This document shows, in pieces, positions 1 through 7,207 of a DNA stretch of 64,000 nt (position 1 is its first letter; the number at the start of each line of letters is the position of its first letter). The position numbers were made by a program, and so were the translations under genes. Where the stretch lies: the NCBI GenBank assembly GCA_949775045.1, contig OX459099.1:6764139-6828138 (forward strand), read 5' to 3'. The notes beneath the pieces are model-generated. The model was not told the origin of the DNA. It made no database searches and worked only from the letters and a program-made list of their open reading frames with translations. Origin of the DNA: Metridium senile. Its lineage: Eukaryota > Cnidaria > Anthozoa > Actiniaria > Metridiidae.

Positions 1-1
1 T

Positions 2-559
2 AATAAAATAGAAAAAGTGGAAAATGATGAGGTAATAGAAAAGAAACCAAAAAAGAAGCCAGCTGTTAAAAAAGCCGATACAGAAATTGAAGAAAAAAGA
101 GAACAATTATCTATTCTCGCAGTTCTTGGAACTATTAAAACTTATACAGGAGTAAATATGAATTTGGGTGATGTTAAAAAGTTGTCTCCAAAAGATGTGG
201 ATAAATATTATAATAGATATCAAATTTTAATGGGTAATAAAGTAACAAACGGATTAGTTGATACTGCTATAGAAACAGCTGCTGAATTAGTTTCATATGT
301 AATAACTATTGATAATAAAAAGGAGCTTTGTAAAGATTTACAGAAAAATGAATTGGTAAAACAAGAGCTAAATAACCTTGCTGGATTTGTTATTTTGAAA
401 GGTGGAAGAACTGTTGCTTTAGCAAGTGGTTTACTTCAAATAGCAAAACATATTAAAATTAGTAATAATGATAATTTTGAGAAGAATATTCATAAAACTA
501 TTGAGCAATCTCTTGAGCAGACTGTTGAAACTGTTGAGCAGACTCTTGAGCACTCTTGA
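2..559 (+). CDS. Virus-like element protein 1, 5'-partial, unknown function
   Basis: The reading frame is open to the left window edge, so the start lies outside; the GTG at 17 is only an internal codon. The visible part begins with a Lys-rich stretch (KKPKKKPAVKK), then a mostly helical body of about 130 residues with no signal peptide, then a repeated Glu/Gln/Thr tail (IEQSLEQTVETVEQTLEHS). The body resembles, from memory, a protein recurring in cnidarian genome predictions beside the same neighbours as here; I cannot name its function. It is first in a run of eight same-strand, intronless genes. The repeat tail runs past the stop codon out of frame, so the C-terminus has probably changed recently. 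Confidence is high that it is a real element gene, low on role. Confidence 0.6.
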   Translation, partial: NKIEKVENDEVIEKKPKKKPAVKKADTEIEEKREQLSILAVLGTIKTYTGVNMNLGDVKKLSPKDVDKYYNRYQILMGNKVTNGLVDTAIETAAELVSYVITIDNKKELCKDLQKNELVKQELNNLAGFVILKGGRTVALASGLLQIAKHIKISNNDNFEKNIHKTIEQSLEQTVETVEQTLEHS

Positions 560-645
560 GCAGACTGTTGAAACTGTTGAGCAGACTATTGAGCACTCTT
601 AAGCAGACTCTTGAGCAGACAATAGAAACTCTTGAGCATAAATAA
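499..645 (+). repeat. Tandem repeat spanning the stop codon of element gene 1
   Basis: Units built on GAGCAGACTGTTGAAACT repeat from the C-terminal codons of gene 1 through the TGA at 557-559 and on to a TAA near 643. Downstream units read as similar peptides only after a change of frame. Copy-number slippage appears to have moved the stop codon. Confidence 0.7.
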
Positions 646-669
646 TAATATTATTAAATATTAATAAAT

Positions 670-677
670 CGTATAAG
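670..677 (+). promoter_or_regulatory. GTATAA promoter-like motif of element gene 2
   Basis: CGTATAAG lies about 34 nt before the ATG at 705. The same motif recurs at nearly the same distance before the other element genes. Confidence 0.5.
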
Positions 678-704
678 AATTTATTAATATACTTGTATTA
701 TAAG

Positions 705-1094
705 ATGACAGAAAACAATGATAAATTAGTTGATGAACAAATAACTAAGGAACCTGAAAAAGTTCAAAAACAAAAAGATCCAAAAAAAGTTGCTGCTGGT
801 AGAAAACTGGCTGAATATCATAAGAAAGCTAAAAAAGCTCTTGAACTAGAGAATAATCCTGATGATGACGAACAATCTAGTTCAAACTGGATGCCTGAGA
901 TATCACTAACAACAGGATTGTCATTAGTAGGAATAACATTGACAGCTGTAGATTTATATTTCAGATGGAGGAAAACTAACAATAGAAATATTACTCCAAC
1001 AAAACCTAAAATAGAACACAATAAAGAAAACGATGATGAAGTAAAACCTGTTGTTAAATCAAAAATCCCTGCTCCAATAATAGGTATGGAATAA
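705..1094 (+). CDS. Virus-like element protein 2, single-pass membrane protein
   Basis: This encodes 129 residues from the ATG at 705; an upstream TTG at 693 is not needed. The first 55 residues are highly charged and include a KDPKKVAAGRKLAEYHKK segment. A hydrophobic segment at about residues 64-84 (LTTGLSLVGITLTAVDLYF) follows, then a basic/acidic tail ending PAPIIGME. The layout suggests a virion or membrane-associated basic protein with one transmembrane helix. I recall the same arrangement, including a KDP-R-R-V/A-A-G-K/R-LA signature, in predicted proteins of cnidarian mobile elements, but did not check it. It sits between genes 1 and 3 on the same strand with short spacers and its own upstream GTATAAG motif. 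Exact function unknown. Confidence 0.7.
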   Translation: MTENNDKLVDEQITKEPEKVQKQKDPKKVAAGRKLAEYHKKAKKALELENNPDDDEQSSSNWMPEISLTTGLSLVGITLTAVDLYFRWRKTNNRNITPTKPKIEHNKENDDEVKPVVKSKIPAPIIGME

Positions 1095-1097
1095 AAT

Positions 1098-1106
1098 GGT
1101 ATAAAT
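1098..1106 (+). promoter_or_regulatory. GTATAA promoter-like motif of element gene 3
   Basis: GGTATAAAT starts just after the stop codon of gene 2, about 35 nt before the ATG at 1134. Confidence 0.5.
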
Positions 1107-1133
1107 AATAAATACTTATAATATATTATAACA

Positions 1134-1364
1134 ATGTCTAATACAACAGAAAACAAATTAGTTAAAATAGCAACTGATGCCAGCGTAGTAATTGGAATAG
1201 CTTCCCTTATTGGCTATGTTGGTAAAAAAACTATGAAAGAATCATTTATTAGTGATCCTAGTTCAAGTTTGTCAAATTATGGTAAGTGGGTTCTTGTTCT
1301 TGGAGGATCTATGTATCTGAAGGAATATCTTGAAGATAAAAAAATTCTACCAAAACCTTTTTAA
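1134..1364 (+). CDS. Virus-like element protein 3, small membrane protein
   Basis: This 76-residue protein starts at an ATG 40 nt after the previous stop. Two hydrophobic stretches are visible, about residues 14-29 (ASVVIGIASLIGYVG) and 48-61 (GKWVLVLGGSMYL), joined by a short loop containing DPSSSLSNYGK and followed by a charged C-terminus (EYLEDKKILPKPF). A two-helix hairpin membrane protein is likely. The DPSS-N and LEDKKILP signatures match, from memory, a family seen in cnidarian genomes beside the same neighbours. A role in a virion membrane or membrane remodelling is inference only. Confidence 0.7.
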   Translation: MSNTTENKLVKIATDASVVIGIASLIGYVGKKTMKESFISDPSSSLSNYGKWVLVLGGSMYLKEYLEDKKILPKPF

Positions 1365-1368
1365 AACA

Positions 1369-1379
1369 GGTATAAAAAA
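1369..1379 (+). promoter_or_regulatory. GTATAA promoter-like motif of element gene 4
   Basis: GGTATAAAAAA lies about 29 nt before the ATG at 1399, immediately after the stop of gene 3. Confidence 0.5.
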
Positions 1380-1398
1380 TAATGAATATATATAATAT

Positions 1399-1821
1399 AT
1401 GGCAACGATTGCAGTAATGATAGCAGGCGCTGTTTTGAATGCAACAGCTTTTGTTGGGGGTAGTTATCTAGCTAAATCCTTATCATCTAATGGTTCTCAT
1501 TCTGATGAAGAAAAAATAAGACATGACAAAGCTCTTGAAAAATATCAACATGATATGGGAGAATTTGAAAAGAAAAGACAACAATACCAGGATTGGCTTC
1601 AATCACAATATGAAAAAAAGAAATTGGCGGATAGTAATTTGAATGATACTGATTATGCGTTTAAACTATACTCTAAAGCTCATCCTGATTTGAGTTTTGA
1701 TAATAAACAACCGCAATTTTCAAATTATTATAAACCTAGTAATAAACAAAAGCAATATGAGATGATTTATGTTGGTGGGGGTATGATGACTGTAGGTTAT
1801 TTGGCATCTAAATTTTTATAA
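1399..1821 (+). CDS. Virus-like element protein 4, N- and C-terminally hydrophobic
   Basis: This encodes 140 residues. The N-terminus is a small-residue-rich hydrophobic segment (IAVMIAGAVLNATAFVGG, about residues 4-22). Next come a charged helical or coiled-coil region (about 35-75, rich in E, K and Q), an aromatic stretch (QFSNYYKPSNKQK), and a second hydrophobic segment at the C-terminus (IYVGGGMMTVGYLASKFL). The pattern of GA-rich N-terminus, charged middle, F-x-x-Y-KPS motif and terminal helix is one I associate with a recurrent unannotated family in cnidarian elements. It is co-directional and closely spaced with its neighbours. No enzyme motif is seen. Confidence 0.7.
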   Translation: MATIAVMIAGAVLNATAFVGGSYLAKSLSSNGSHSDEEKIRHDKALEKYQHDMGEFEKKRQQYQDWLQSQYEKKKLADSNLNDTDYAFKLYSKAHPDLSFDNKQPQFSNYYKPSNKQKQYEMIYVGGGMMTVGYLASKFL

Positions 1822-1849
1822 GAAACTATTTAAATTCTAAATATAAAAT

Positions 1850-1860
1850 CGTATAAAAAA
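1850..1860 (+). promoter_or_regulatory. GTATAA promoter-like motif of element gene 5
   Basis: CGTATAAAAAA lies about 39 nt before the ATG at 1890. Confidence 0.5.
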
Positions 1861-1889
1861 CTATTTAGTATATATAAATTATAAACTAA

Positions 1890-3242
1890 ATGGAAGGTGA
1901 AGATTTTAATCCAATAGATGAAGGTTCTGTTGATATTAATGAACCAATTACTGATGATGATTTAGCCGAACTAATACCAAAGCAAAAAGAAACAGAGCAA
2001 ACATGGTGGGAAAGAACTAAAGAAAGGTTTAATAAAAGAGGTATAACAAGAGAACGTGGGTATAGATTATTTGAAAATGCTAATGAAAGTAATGAAGATT
2101 GGAATAAAAGTATAAGAGAGGAAATAGAAATGGGAGATTTATCCGAACATAGAGTACAAGAAGTAGAAAAAAAACATAGAGTAGAAGAAGCAAAAAATAT
2201 TATAAAAGAAAAATATCCTGAATGGAATGAAAATAATTCTAAATTTATATATAATATTGATAAGGATGGTAATATATTCCTTAAAATCAATAAACTCGGA
2301 TCAAAGGAATACTATCTCGATGATTTAAGTGGAGCTCCAAAAACAATTACTGATAATATAGGTTGGTCTCAGGATCATATTGATATGTATAATAATGCTA
2401 AAGCCAATCTCGATATATATTACCCAGAAAACACGATTAGTAGAGAAAATGGATTTGATATTAGAGAAGATGAATCCAGTGTTATTGAAGTTTATGATAG
2501 TGATAAAGGTAAATGGTATAAAATACAAACAAAAATAGGTGAAGAGACTGTAGGTCTTATTGGAAGACAAACTAATAAAATAAAAACAGCTCTAGGTAAG
2601 TCAGCTATAACCATTATGGATGAAACTGATAAAAAATTAACCACATTATACCCAGGAGTAGAAGTTATTAATGAAAAAATAGAATCAGAAACAGAGAGCA
2701 TAAATTCTAATAAAGATGAAATTGATGATTTAGAATCAGAATTTGAATTATATACTGGTCCACAAAGGGAAAAAGATGCTATTAAATTACAAAGAGATAA
2801 TCTTTTAGAAAAAAACAATCAGCTAATTGATGAAAGAGAAGCGTTAATCTCTAAAAGAAAGAGTTTAGAAGAGGAAATACATGAACTAGAAAACAAAAAC
2901 GAACTAATAGAGGAAAAATTACCTTTGAAAGAACGTGTAAAACGTATTTTTAAAAAGTATGGTTTTACAGCTACAGCTATTATTACATCGGTTGGGGTTG
3001 TTATTGGTGTAATTGTTTCTAATCTAAAATCTGGATTAAGCAGTGTGGCAAGTGGTGTTGGAAATGGATTGAAAACACTTGGAAAAAAATTAGGTGAAAT
3101 ATTACCAGGCATGGTTGGTGCTATAGCATCTTTTATTTTCAGAACTGCTGGTGAAGTTGTAGGTTTCCTTGCTAAAAATGCATGGCTTCTTATTGTTGGT
3201 ATTGTTTTGTATATGGTGGAGAGGTATAAAAACAAAAAATGA
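1890..3242 (+). CDS. Virus-like element protein 5, coiled-coil protein with C-terminal membrane segments
   Basis: This 450-residue protein has four visible parts. An acidic N-terminus comes first (residues 1-35). A charged region follows with WWERTKERF and GYRLFENA segments. A long coiled coil of E/K/L/N heptads spans about 250-345. The C-terminus runs PLKERVKRIFKKYGF, then glycine-rich hydrophobic helices (about 357-378 and 400-440, including AWLLIVGIVLYMVE), ending in a basic tail. The block from KKYGF onward is the most distinctive and matches, from memory, a conserved C-terminus in many unannotated cnidarian proteins. A membrane-inserting structural or fusion-like role is possible but unproven. 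The last codons overlap the promoter-like motif of the next gene. Confidence 0.75.
   Translation: MEGEDFNPIDEGSVDINEPITDDDLAELIPKQKETEQTWWERTKERFNKRGITRERGYRLFENANESNEDWNKSIREEIEMGDLSEHRVQEVEKKHRVEEAKNIIKEKYPEWNENNSKFIYNIDKDGNIFLKINKLGSKEYYLDDLSGAPKTITDNIGWSQDHIDMYNNAKANLDIYYPENTISRENGFDIREDESSVIEVYDSDKGKWYKIQTKIGEETVGLIGRQTNKIKTALGKSAITIMDETDKKLTTLYPGVEVINEKIESETESINSNKDEIDDLESEFELYTGPQREKDAIKLQRDNLLEKNNQLIDEREALISKRKSLEEEIHELENKNELIEEKLPLKERVKRIFKKYGFTATAIITSVGVVIGVIVSNLKSGLSSVASGVGNGLKTLGKKLGEILPGMVGAIASFIFRTAGEVVGFLAKNAWLLIVGIVLYMVERYKNKK
3223..3233 (+). promoter_or_regulatory. GTATAA promoter-like motif of element gene 6, inside gene 5
   Basis: GGTATAAAAAC lies within the last codons of gene 5 (RYKNKK), about 31 nt before the ATG at 3255. 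Confidence 0.5.
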
Positions 3243-3254
3243 TTATATATTATA

Positions 3255-3887
3255 ATGGTAATCTTGTATATTGAAAAAACAAAAGCTGATGAAACGATTT
3301 GGTTGAAAAATCCTATAACAAATAGTACAAAAATGTCACTAATTTATTGTAATTTTGTTAATCAATTATACAACCTTGAAAAAGAAGGGACGATTTCAGA
3401 TGGAGAAGGTAATGTTTTACTTCGTATTCCAAAGGGAAATTATACAACAAGCTCTTTTAAAAGTGTGGTTGATAATGCTGTTTTTCTTGGTGAGAAACCA
3501 GTTTCCATAAGCAAATCCATTCTTACCCCAAAGGTAAATATTAAATTAAATGATAGTTTAGCAAAATTATTAAAACTTGAAACAAGTCTTAAAAAAGATT
3601 CTAAAAATGTTATAAATATTGGTAAAACTCTTGAATCAGTATACATACATTGTAATCTGGTTGATTCTACACAAGTTTTATTCAAAAATAATTATTCACA
3701 AATATTGGCATATGTTAATGTGGACGAGGTTGGGGAGAAAATAGCTTATAAACCTCTTAATAGTTTGTATACACAAATAAAAAACGATGATTATATCAGT
3801 AGTATTCGGTTATGGGTAGCTGATTATAATAATAATATTATTCTTTCTGGGGTATATCCAATGAAAATGGTAATAGAAATCGTTTAA
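3255..3887 (+). CDS. Virus-like element protein 6, beta-rich, possible minor capsid-type protein
   Basis: This encodes 210 residues, starting 12 nt after the gene 5 stop. No transmembrane helix is visible. The sequence alternates short hydrophobic and polar stretches typical of beta strands. The C-terminal half is the most distinctive: VYIHCNLVD, then ILAYVNV, a proline-containing turn, a SIRLWVADYNN-type strand and a closing MVIEIV strand. This arrangement recalls small jelly-roll capsid or penton-like proteins and a recurrent cnidarian-element protein with a (V/F)HCDLID motif. The family match is from memory and the structural role is inference. A structure prediction compared with Polinton penton and major capsid folds would settle it. 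Confidence 0.7.
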   Translation: MVILYIEKTKADETIWLKNPITNSTKMSLIYCNFVNQLYNLEKEGTISDGEGNVLLRIPKGNYTTSSFKSVVDNAVFLGEKPVSISKSILTPKVNIKLNDSLAKLLKLETSLKKDSKNVINIGKTLESVYIHCNLVDSTQVLFKNNYSQILAYVNVDEVGEKIAYKPLNSLYTQIKNDDYISSIRLWVADYNNNIILSGVYPMKMVIEIV

Positions 3888-3890
3888 AAA
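3880..3890 (+). promoter_or_regulatory. Variant promoter-like motif of element gene 7
   Basis: TCGTTTAAAAA, a variant of the GTATAAAAA motif, lies about 32 nt before the ATG at 3913 and overlaps the stop codon of gene 6. A second weak copy (GGTATAG) is only about 10 nt upstream of the ATG. Confidence 0.35.
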
Positions 3891-3912
3891 TAAAATTATT
3901 TGGTATAGTATA

Positions 3913-4530
3913 ATGGAAAATCATGACGTATTGTATCCTGAGCTGCCAAATTATAGTGATGGTGAAAACTTCAGATTACGCAAGGTAAATGAGGTTATGT
4001 CTAAACTAGAAGCTGAAGTCAAACATTATGAAAACGTTAGGAAAAAATATGCTAAGACACGTGGAATCTTTCATAAAACAGCAGTCGTAAGTGGAATCTT
4101 TTCTGTACTTTTTACTGGTTCTGGTGTAACTACAAGCTTAACAGGTGCTGGAGCTGTCATAGGCGTCCCTTTAGCAGGGGTTGGTGGTATTCTCGGTTTA
4201 GTAGCATCTAGTTGTACAATTATAACGAAAAAACTTACTAAGAAGGTAGCAAAACATGAAAATACTATTCAGCTCGCAAAAGCAAAACAAAATAGTATAT
4301 ATGACCTGGTGTCAAAAGCCTTGTCTGATAACAAGATTGATGAAAGAGAATTTGAACTAATTATGGGTGAGCTACAAAAGTATCAAACGTTGAAGAGTGA
4401 TATTAGATCTGTACGGAATAATGAGTTTTTAAAAAAGGGTCCAGACCTCGATATAAAAAAAATAAGAGAGGAGATGAGAGTGGAGATGAGAAAGGAAATT
4501 GTGGATCAGCTCATAAATCAAAAGAAGTAA
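3913..4530 (+). CDS. Virus-like element protein 7, helical protein with glycine-rich hydrophobic hairpin
   Basis: This encodes 205 residues. A charged helical N-terminal region (FRLRKVNEVMSKLEAEVKHY) is followed by a long glycine/alanine-rich hydrophobic region (about residues 55-98: SGIFSVLFTGSG, then TGAGAVIGVPLAGVGGILG). A basic helical C-terminal half follows, with KLTKKVAKHE and LVSKALSDNKIDEREFELI segments. The layout is that of a protein with a membrane-inserting hairpin flanked by amphipathic helices. I recall close relatives beside homologues of the neighbouring genes in cnidarian genomes. Function unknown. Gene and start are well supported by length, spacing and codon use like its neighbours. 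Confidence 0.7.
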   Translation: MENHDVLYPELPNYSDGENFRLRKVNEVMSKLEAEVKHYENVRKKYAKTRGIFHKTAVVSGIFSVLFTGSGVTTSLTGAGAVIGVPLAGVGGILGLVASSCTIITKKLTKKVAKHENTIQLAKAKQNSIYDLVSKALSDNKIDEREFELIMGELQKYQTLKSDIRSVRNNEFLKKGPDLDIKKIREEMRVEMRKEIVDQLINQKK

Positions 4531-4618
4531 GTATTTCGTTTGAAACAACTCCGATGGGTGGATTTACGTATAAATTACGATATGACAAAAATAAATATTA
4601 ACGCTAATCTTATAAACG

Positions 4619-4628
4619 TATAAAAGTT
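4619..4628 (+). promoter_or_regulatory. GTATAA promoter-like motif of element gene 8
   Basis: CGTATAAAAG lies about 33 nt before the ATG at 4653. The 122-nt gap between genes 7 and 8 holds no other ORF. Confidence 0.5.
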
Positions 4629-4652
4629 AATCTCATCTTATAATTATATAAG

Positions 4653-6083
4653 ATGAAATCTATAGATTTTATACAAAAGTATCCAAACTATAACACCAAT
4701 CGTTTTACCAATGTAAATGGTAAAGTTCGATTTATTTTCAATGGAGATGAGTATGATCCTTTTGATGAAAATGGTAATTTGGTAAAAAAAGTTTACACAT
4801 TTCCTAGTTGGAATGGTCACACATATACACCAGAAAATATAACTGACTTTCTTGGATCTAAATCTAAGTTTCCAAAAGCTGTTATGCTTACAAATACAAA
4901 ATATCCAATTCCAGCTGTAGGTCTTAGTGATAACCCGTCTGATATTAAAAGATTATTAACCACATTAAAAATATTTGTAACTCCAGGTGAAAGTTTTTCT
5001 TTTACTATTAAAAATATTTTTGAATTAACACCTCCAACTATAAATAATACATCTGATTGGACTATATGGATGGAAGATCCAAATTTTAAAAATTGGTCTC
5101 AACAGTTGAATTTTGCTGTCTGGTGTGCCACTTCAGGCTGCGGTGTTTCGTTTAACCTTATTGAACCTGATACACAAATAGCATCTATATTAAGATTCCA
5201 TGTTATTTTCACGATAAGAGCTATTTTAAACACTCTACAGGTTATACTACCATGGGATAATAACTTTGTTTGGAATGGTACTCGATATAATAAAGGCGCT
5301 TTAGTAAAATTGTGTAACGAGTTTGGTATTGATTCCTCAAATCCTGATTTTAGATTCAAGGGTACATCTACAAACTCTGATGTATTTGGATTTCATTATA
5401 CTAGTCCGTACAAGGATTCACTAACCGGATATTACAAGTCAACTCACAAGGATAGAAGTCAATATAATTGGTTTATACCACAAAACGGTGTTGGTATAAC
5501 AAAAGCAGGATTGTCACGATTAAATCAAAGTATAGAAGCGTTTGTTTATTGTGTTTTAGGCGCTCAAGTACAAACACGATCATCAATTATAGGCGATTCA
5601 GGGGCTAATACAGAAACACAAGAAGTATTCTTAAAATTATTTGAAAGTTCAGTAATTGAGAGGGATATTTCGAAAAGTATACAACGATATCAGTTTGCAA
5701 TTCAAAATGCAAAAGTAAGGCTTGATTTAGCAATATCACCGGGTTGTTGGTTACTACCATCTATGTTAATTATAAATACAGAATCAACTATCGGTTATAA
5801 CAATAAGCTTCAGAGAGCAACAGCTGATATGAAATTTGGTGTCAATAATATTAATAATGAAACTAAATCTACTGGTTCAAAACATAATATGGGTGATTCA
5901 AAAGTTAACCTACCACATAAAACAGAAGATAAGCCTAAAAAAGAAATCAATAATAAAAAAGATATTACAAACTCCTTTACTAAACCAAGTGTAAAACCTT
6001 CACCAACATCTAATCGACATGATACTAATCTTGCTGTTATTACCGTCGGCGCTGCGAGTTTAGCGTGGTATATGTTTAGATAA
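4653..6083 (+). CDS. Virus-like element protein 8, largest gene, candidate structural protein
   Basis: This encodes 476 residues. The N-terminal part carries YDPFDENGNLV and a DIKRLLTTLKIFVTPGESFSF block. The middle has Trp-rich segments (WTIWMEDPNFKNWSQ) and LNFAVWCATSGCGVS. The conserved-looking C-terminal half contains GLSRLNQSIEAFVYCVLGAQ, QTRSSIIGDSG and a helical block to about residue 390. A low-complexity Lys/Asn/Thr linker and a terminal hydrophobic anchor (VITVGAASLAWYMF) close the protein. As the longest gene of the cluster it is a candidate capsid or other abundant structural protein, but I see no diagnostic motif. I recall homologues from cnidarian genomes with the same DP-F--W, WCAT-GCGVS and LGAQ-QTRSSI blocks. 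Role is inference. Confidence 0.7.
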   Translation: MKSIDFIQKYPNYNTNRFTNVNGKVRFIFNGDEYDPFDENGNLVKKVYTFPSWNGHTYTPENITDFLGSKSKFPKAVMLTNTKYPIPAVGLSDNPSDIKRLLTTLKIFVTPGESFSFTIKNIFELTPPTINNTSDWTIWMEDPNFKNWSQQLNFAVWCATSGCGVSFNLIEPDTQIASILRFHVIFTIRAILNTLQVILPWDNNFVWNGTRYNKGALVKLCNEFGIDSSNPDFRFKGTSTNSDVFGFHYTSPYKDSLTGYYKSTHKDRSQYNWFIPQNGVGITKAGLSRLNQSIEAFVYCVLGAQVQTRSSIIGDSGANTETQEVFLKLFESSVIERDISKSIQRYQFAIQNAKVRLDLAISPGCWLLPSMLIINTESTIGYNNKLQRATADMKFGVNNINNETKSTGSKHNMGDSKVNLPHKTEDKPKKEINNKKDITNSFTKPSVKPSPTSNRHDTNLAVITVGAASLAWYMFR

Positions 6084-6097
6084 TATGTTTAGTTTGA

Positions 6098-6105
6098 TGA
6101 CGTCA
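6098..6105. promoter_or_regulatory. Palindromic CRE-like site
   Basis: TGACGTCA lies in the 116-nt gap between convergent element genes 8 and 9. It may be chance. Confidence 0.25.
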
Positions 6106-6199
6106 CGGCACAGCTGTGTCAGTCTTTTGACTTTTAAAGTTTTTCAAATTACATAATTGATTAATAAAACCAATGATGTAAAAAATATAAACTATTATC

Positions 6200-6733
6200 C
6201 TATATACATATGTTAATAGTGGAAGGAAAAACCGTTTTATATCTTTCATAATCGTATAATTCATAATTTAAATAAAACTCATGGGGTGAAAGAATAATAT
6301 TCTCAAAAACTTTGTTTGTTAATTTTTCTAAAATAAAACTAGAATTTATTTCTATAAGTCGATAAAAAGCATTAAACTCATAATTTGTGTTAGTTCTTCT
6401 AAGTAATATATCTCCAACTTTTACTTTATAAGAAGTTCCTTTACGTACAATCATCTTATATATTTCTTTTTTATTATATAATTCATAATGATTAAAATAA
6501 CAAATATCAATAGTAAAAGTATTAATAACTTTGTTCGTCAATCTTACATGTACATGTTCATATACATATTCAGTGCAATCAGTTTTAGGAAAAACTTTCT
6601 TATGTACATCTTCTAATTCTTCTAAAACAACTCTCTCATTATTTAGTTTCTTGATTCTATAAAATCCGTATAAAAATTCACCACGAATTCTTTCAACTAT
6701 TCGATCTCCAACTTCCATTATATTATTAGACAT
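6200..6733 (-). CDS. Element protein 9, two-repeat protein of unknown function, opposite strand
   Basis: This 177-residue reverse gene converges on gene 8. It contains an internal duplication: residues about 8-38 (VGDRIVERI, then FYRIKKLNNERVVLEEL) and about 100-136 (VGDILLRRT, then FYRLIEINSSFILEKL) share a VGD-I---R----FYR-------VLE-L pattern. These could be two small beta-barrel units, but I do not recognise the family. Base composition matches the forward genes. Upstream on its strand are a GATATAAAG motif about 42 nt before the ATG and a tandemly duplicated 54-bp leader. No membrane segment is seen. An early or regulatory gene is possible only by analogy with its opposite orientation. 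Confidence 0.6.
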   Translation of the reverse strand: MSNNIMEVGDRIVERIRGEFLYGFYRIKKLNNERVVLEELEDVHKKVFPKTDCTEYVYEHVHVRLTNKVINTFTIDICYFNHYELYNKKEIYKMIVRKGTSYKVKVGDILLRRTNTNYEFNAFYRLIEINSSFILEKLTNKVFENIILSPHEFYLNYELYDYERYKTVFPSTINICI

Positions 6734-6838
6734 TTTTTCAGTTATACTATTACTAATTATTTTCTCTTTATATCAGTTTGAAGCCATTTTTTCAGTTATA
6801 CTATTATTATGTATTTTCTCTTTATATCGGTTTGAAGA
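6731..6838 (-). repeat. Two 54-bp tandem copies at the start of element gene 9
   Basis: Positions 6731-6784 and 6785-6838 are near-identical. Each starts with the complement of an ATG context (CATTTTTTCAG) and contains TTCTCTTTATATC. A third CATTTTC start follows at 6839. The promoter and leader of gene 9 have been duplicated. Confidence 0.75.
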
Positions 6839-6965
6839 CATTTTCTTATATATATTATTTAAATTTAAATTTTAAAGAATAAACGCATTTTGCATGATAC
6901 CACAGAATAAACGCACCTTCATTAATAACCACATTATAGTTACAAAAAATAAAATCATAATTAGA

Positions 6966-7207
6966 ATTCCTGACATTCCTGAGATTCCAAGAATTTGATT
7001 GACAGGTAATTCCTAAGAGTAAAATCTCAGAATAATTTCAATAATGACCACGCCCATCTCAGGAATGTCAGGAATGTTGATCATGTGATTTGTTTGACCT
7101 TTTGACCTTTGACCTTGACCTTTGTTGTCACGCAATATTTGGTCACGCAATAATACCATAATTTGATGACGTGGTATTCCCAGAATTTGATTGACAGGTA
7201 ATTCCTA
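6966..7207. repeat. Inverted and direct repeats at the likely edge of the virus-like element
   Basis: A perfect 20-bp inverted repeat pairs ATTCCTGACATTCCTGAGAT (6966-6985) with its complement at 7056-7075. A perfect 26-bp direct repeat containing TTTGATTGACAGG lies at 6990-7015 and 7182-7207. Coding density stops just before here, and base composition changes just after it. Confidence 0.6.

Noticed and set aside
818..1156. Reverse-strand ORFs overlapping the virus-like genes (also 1886-2290, 2325-2570, 2492-2818, 2819-3235, 3440-3685, 5099-5359)
   Set aside because: Shadows of well-supported forward genes in AT-rich sequence.
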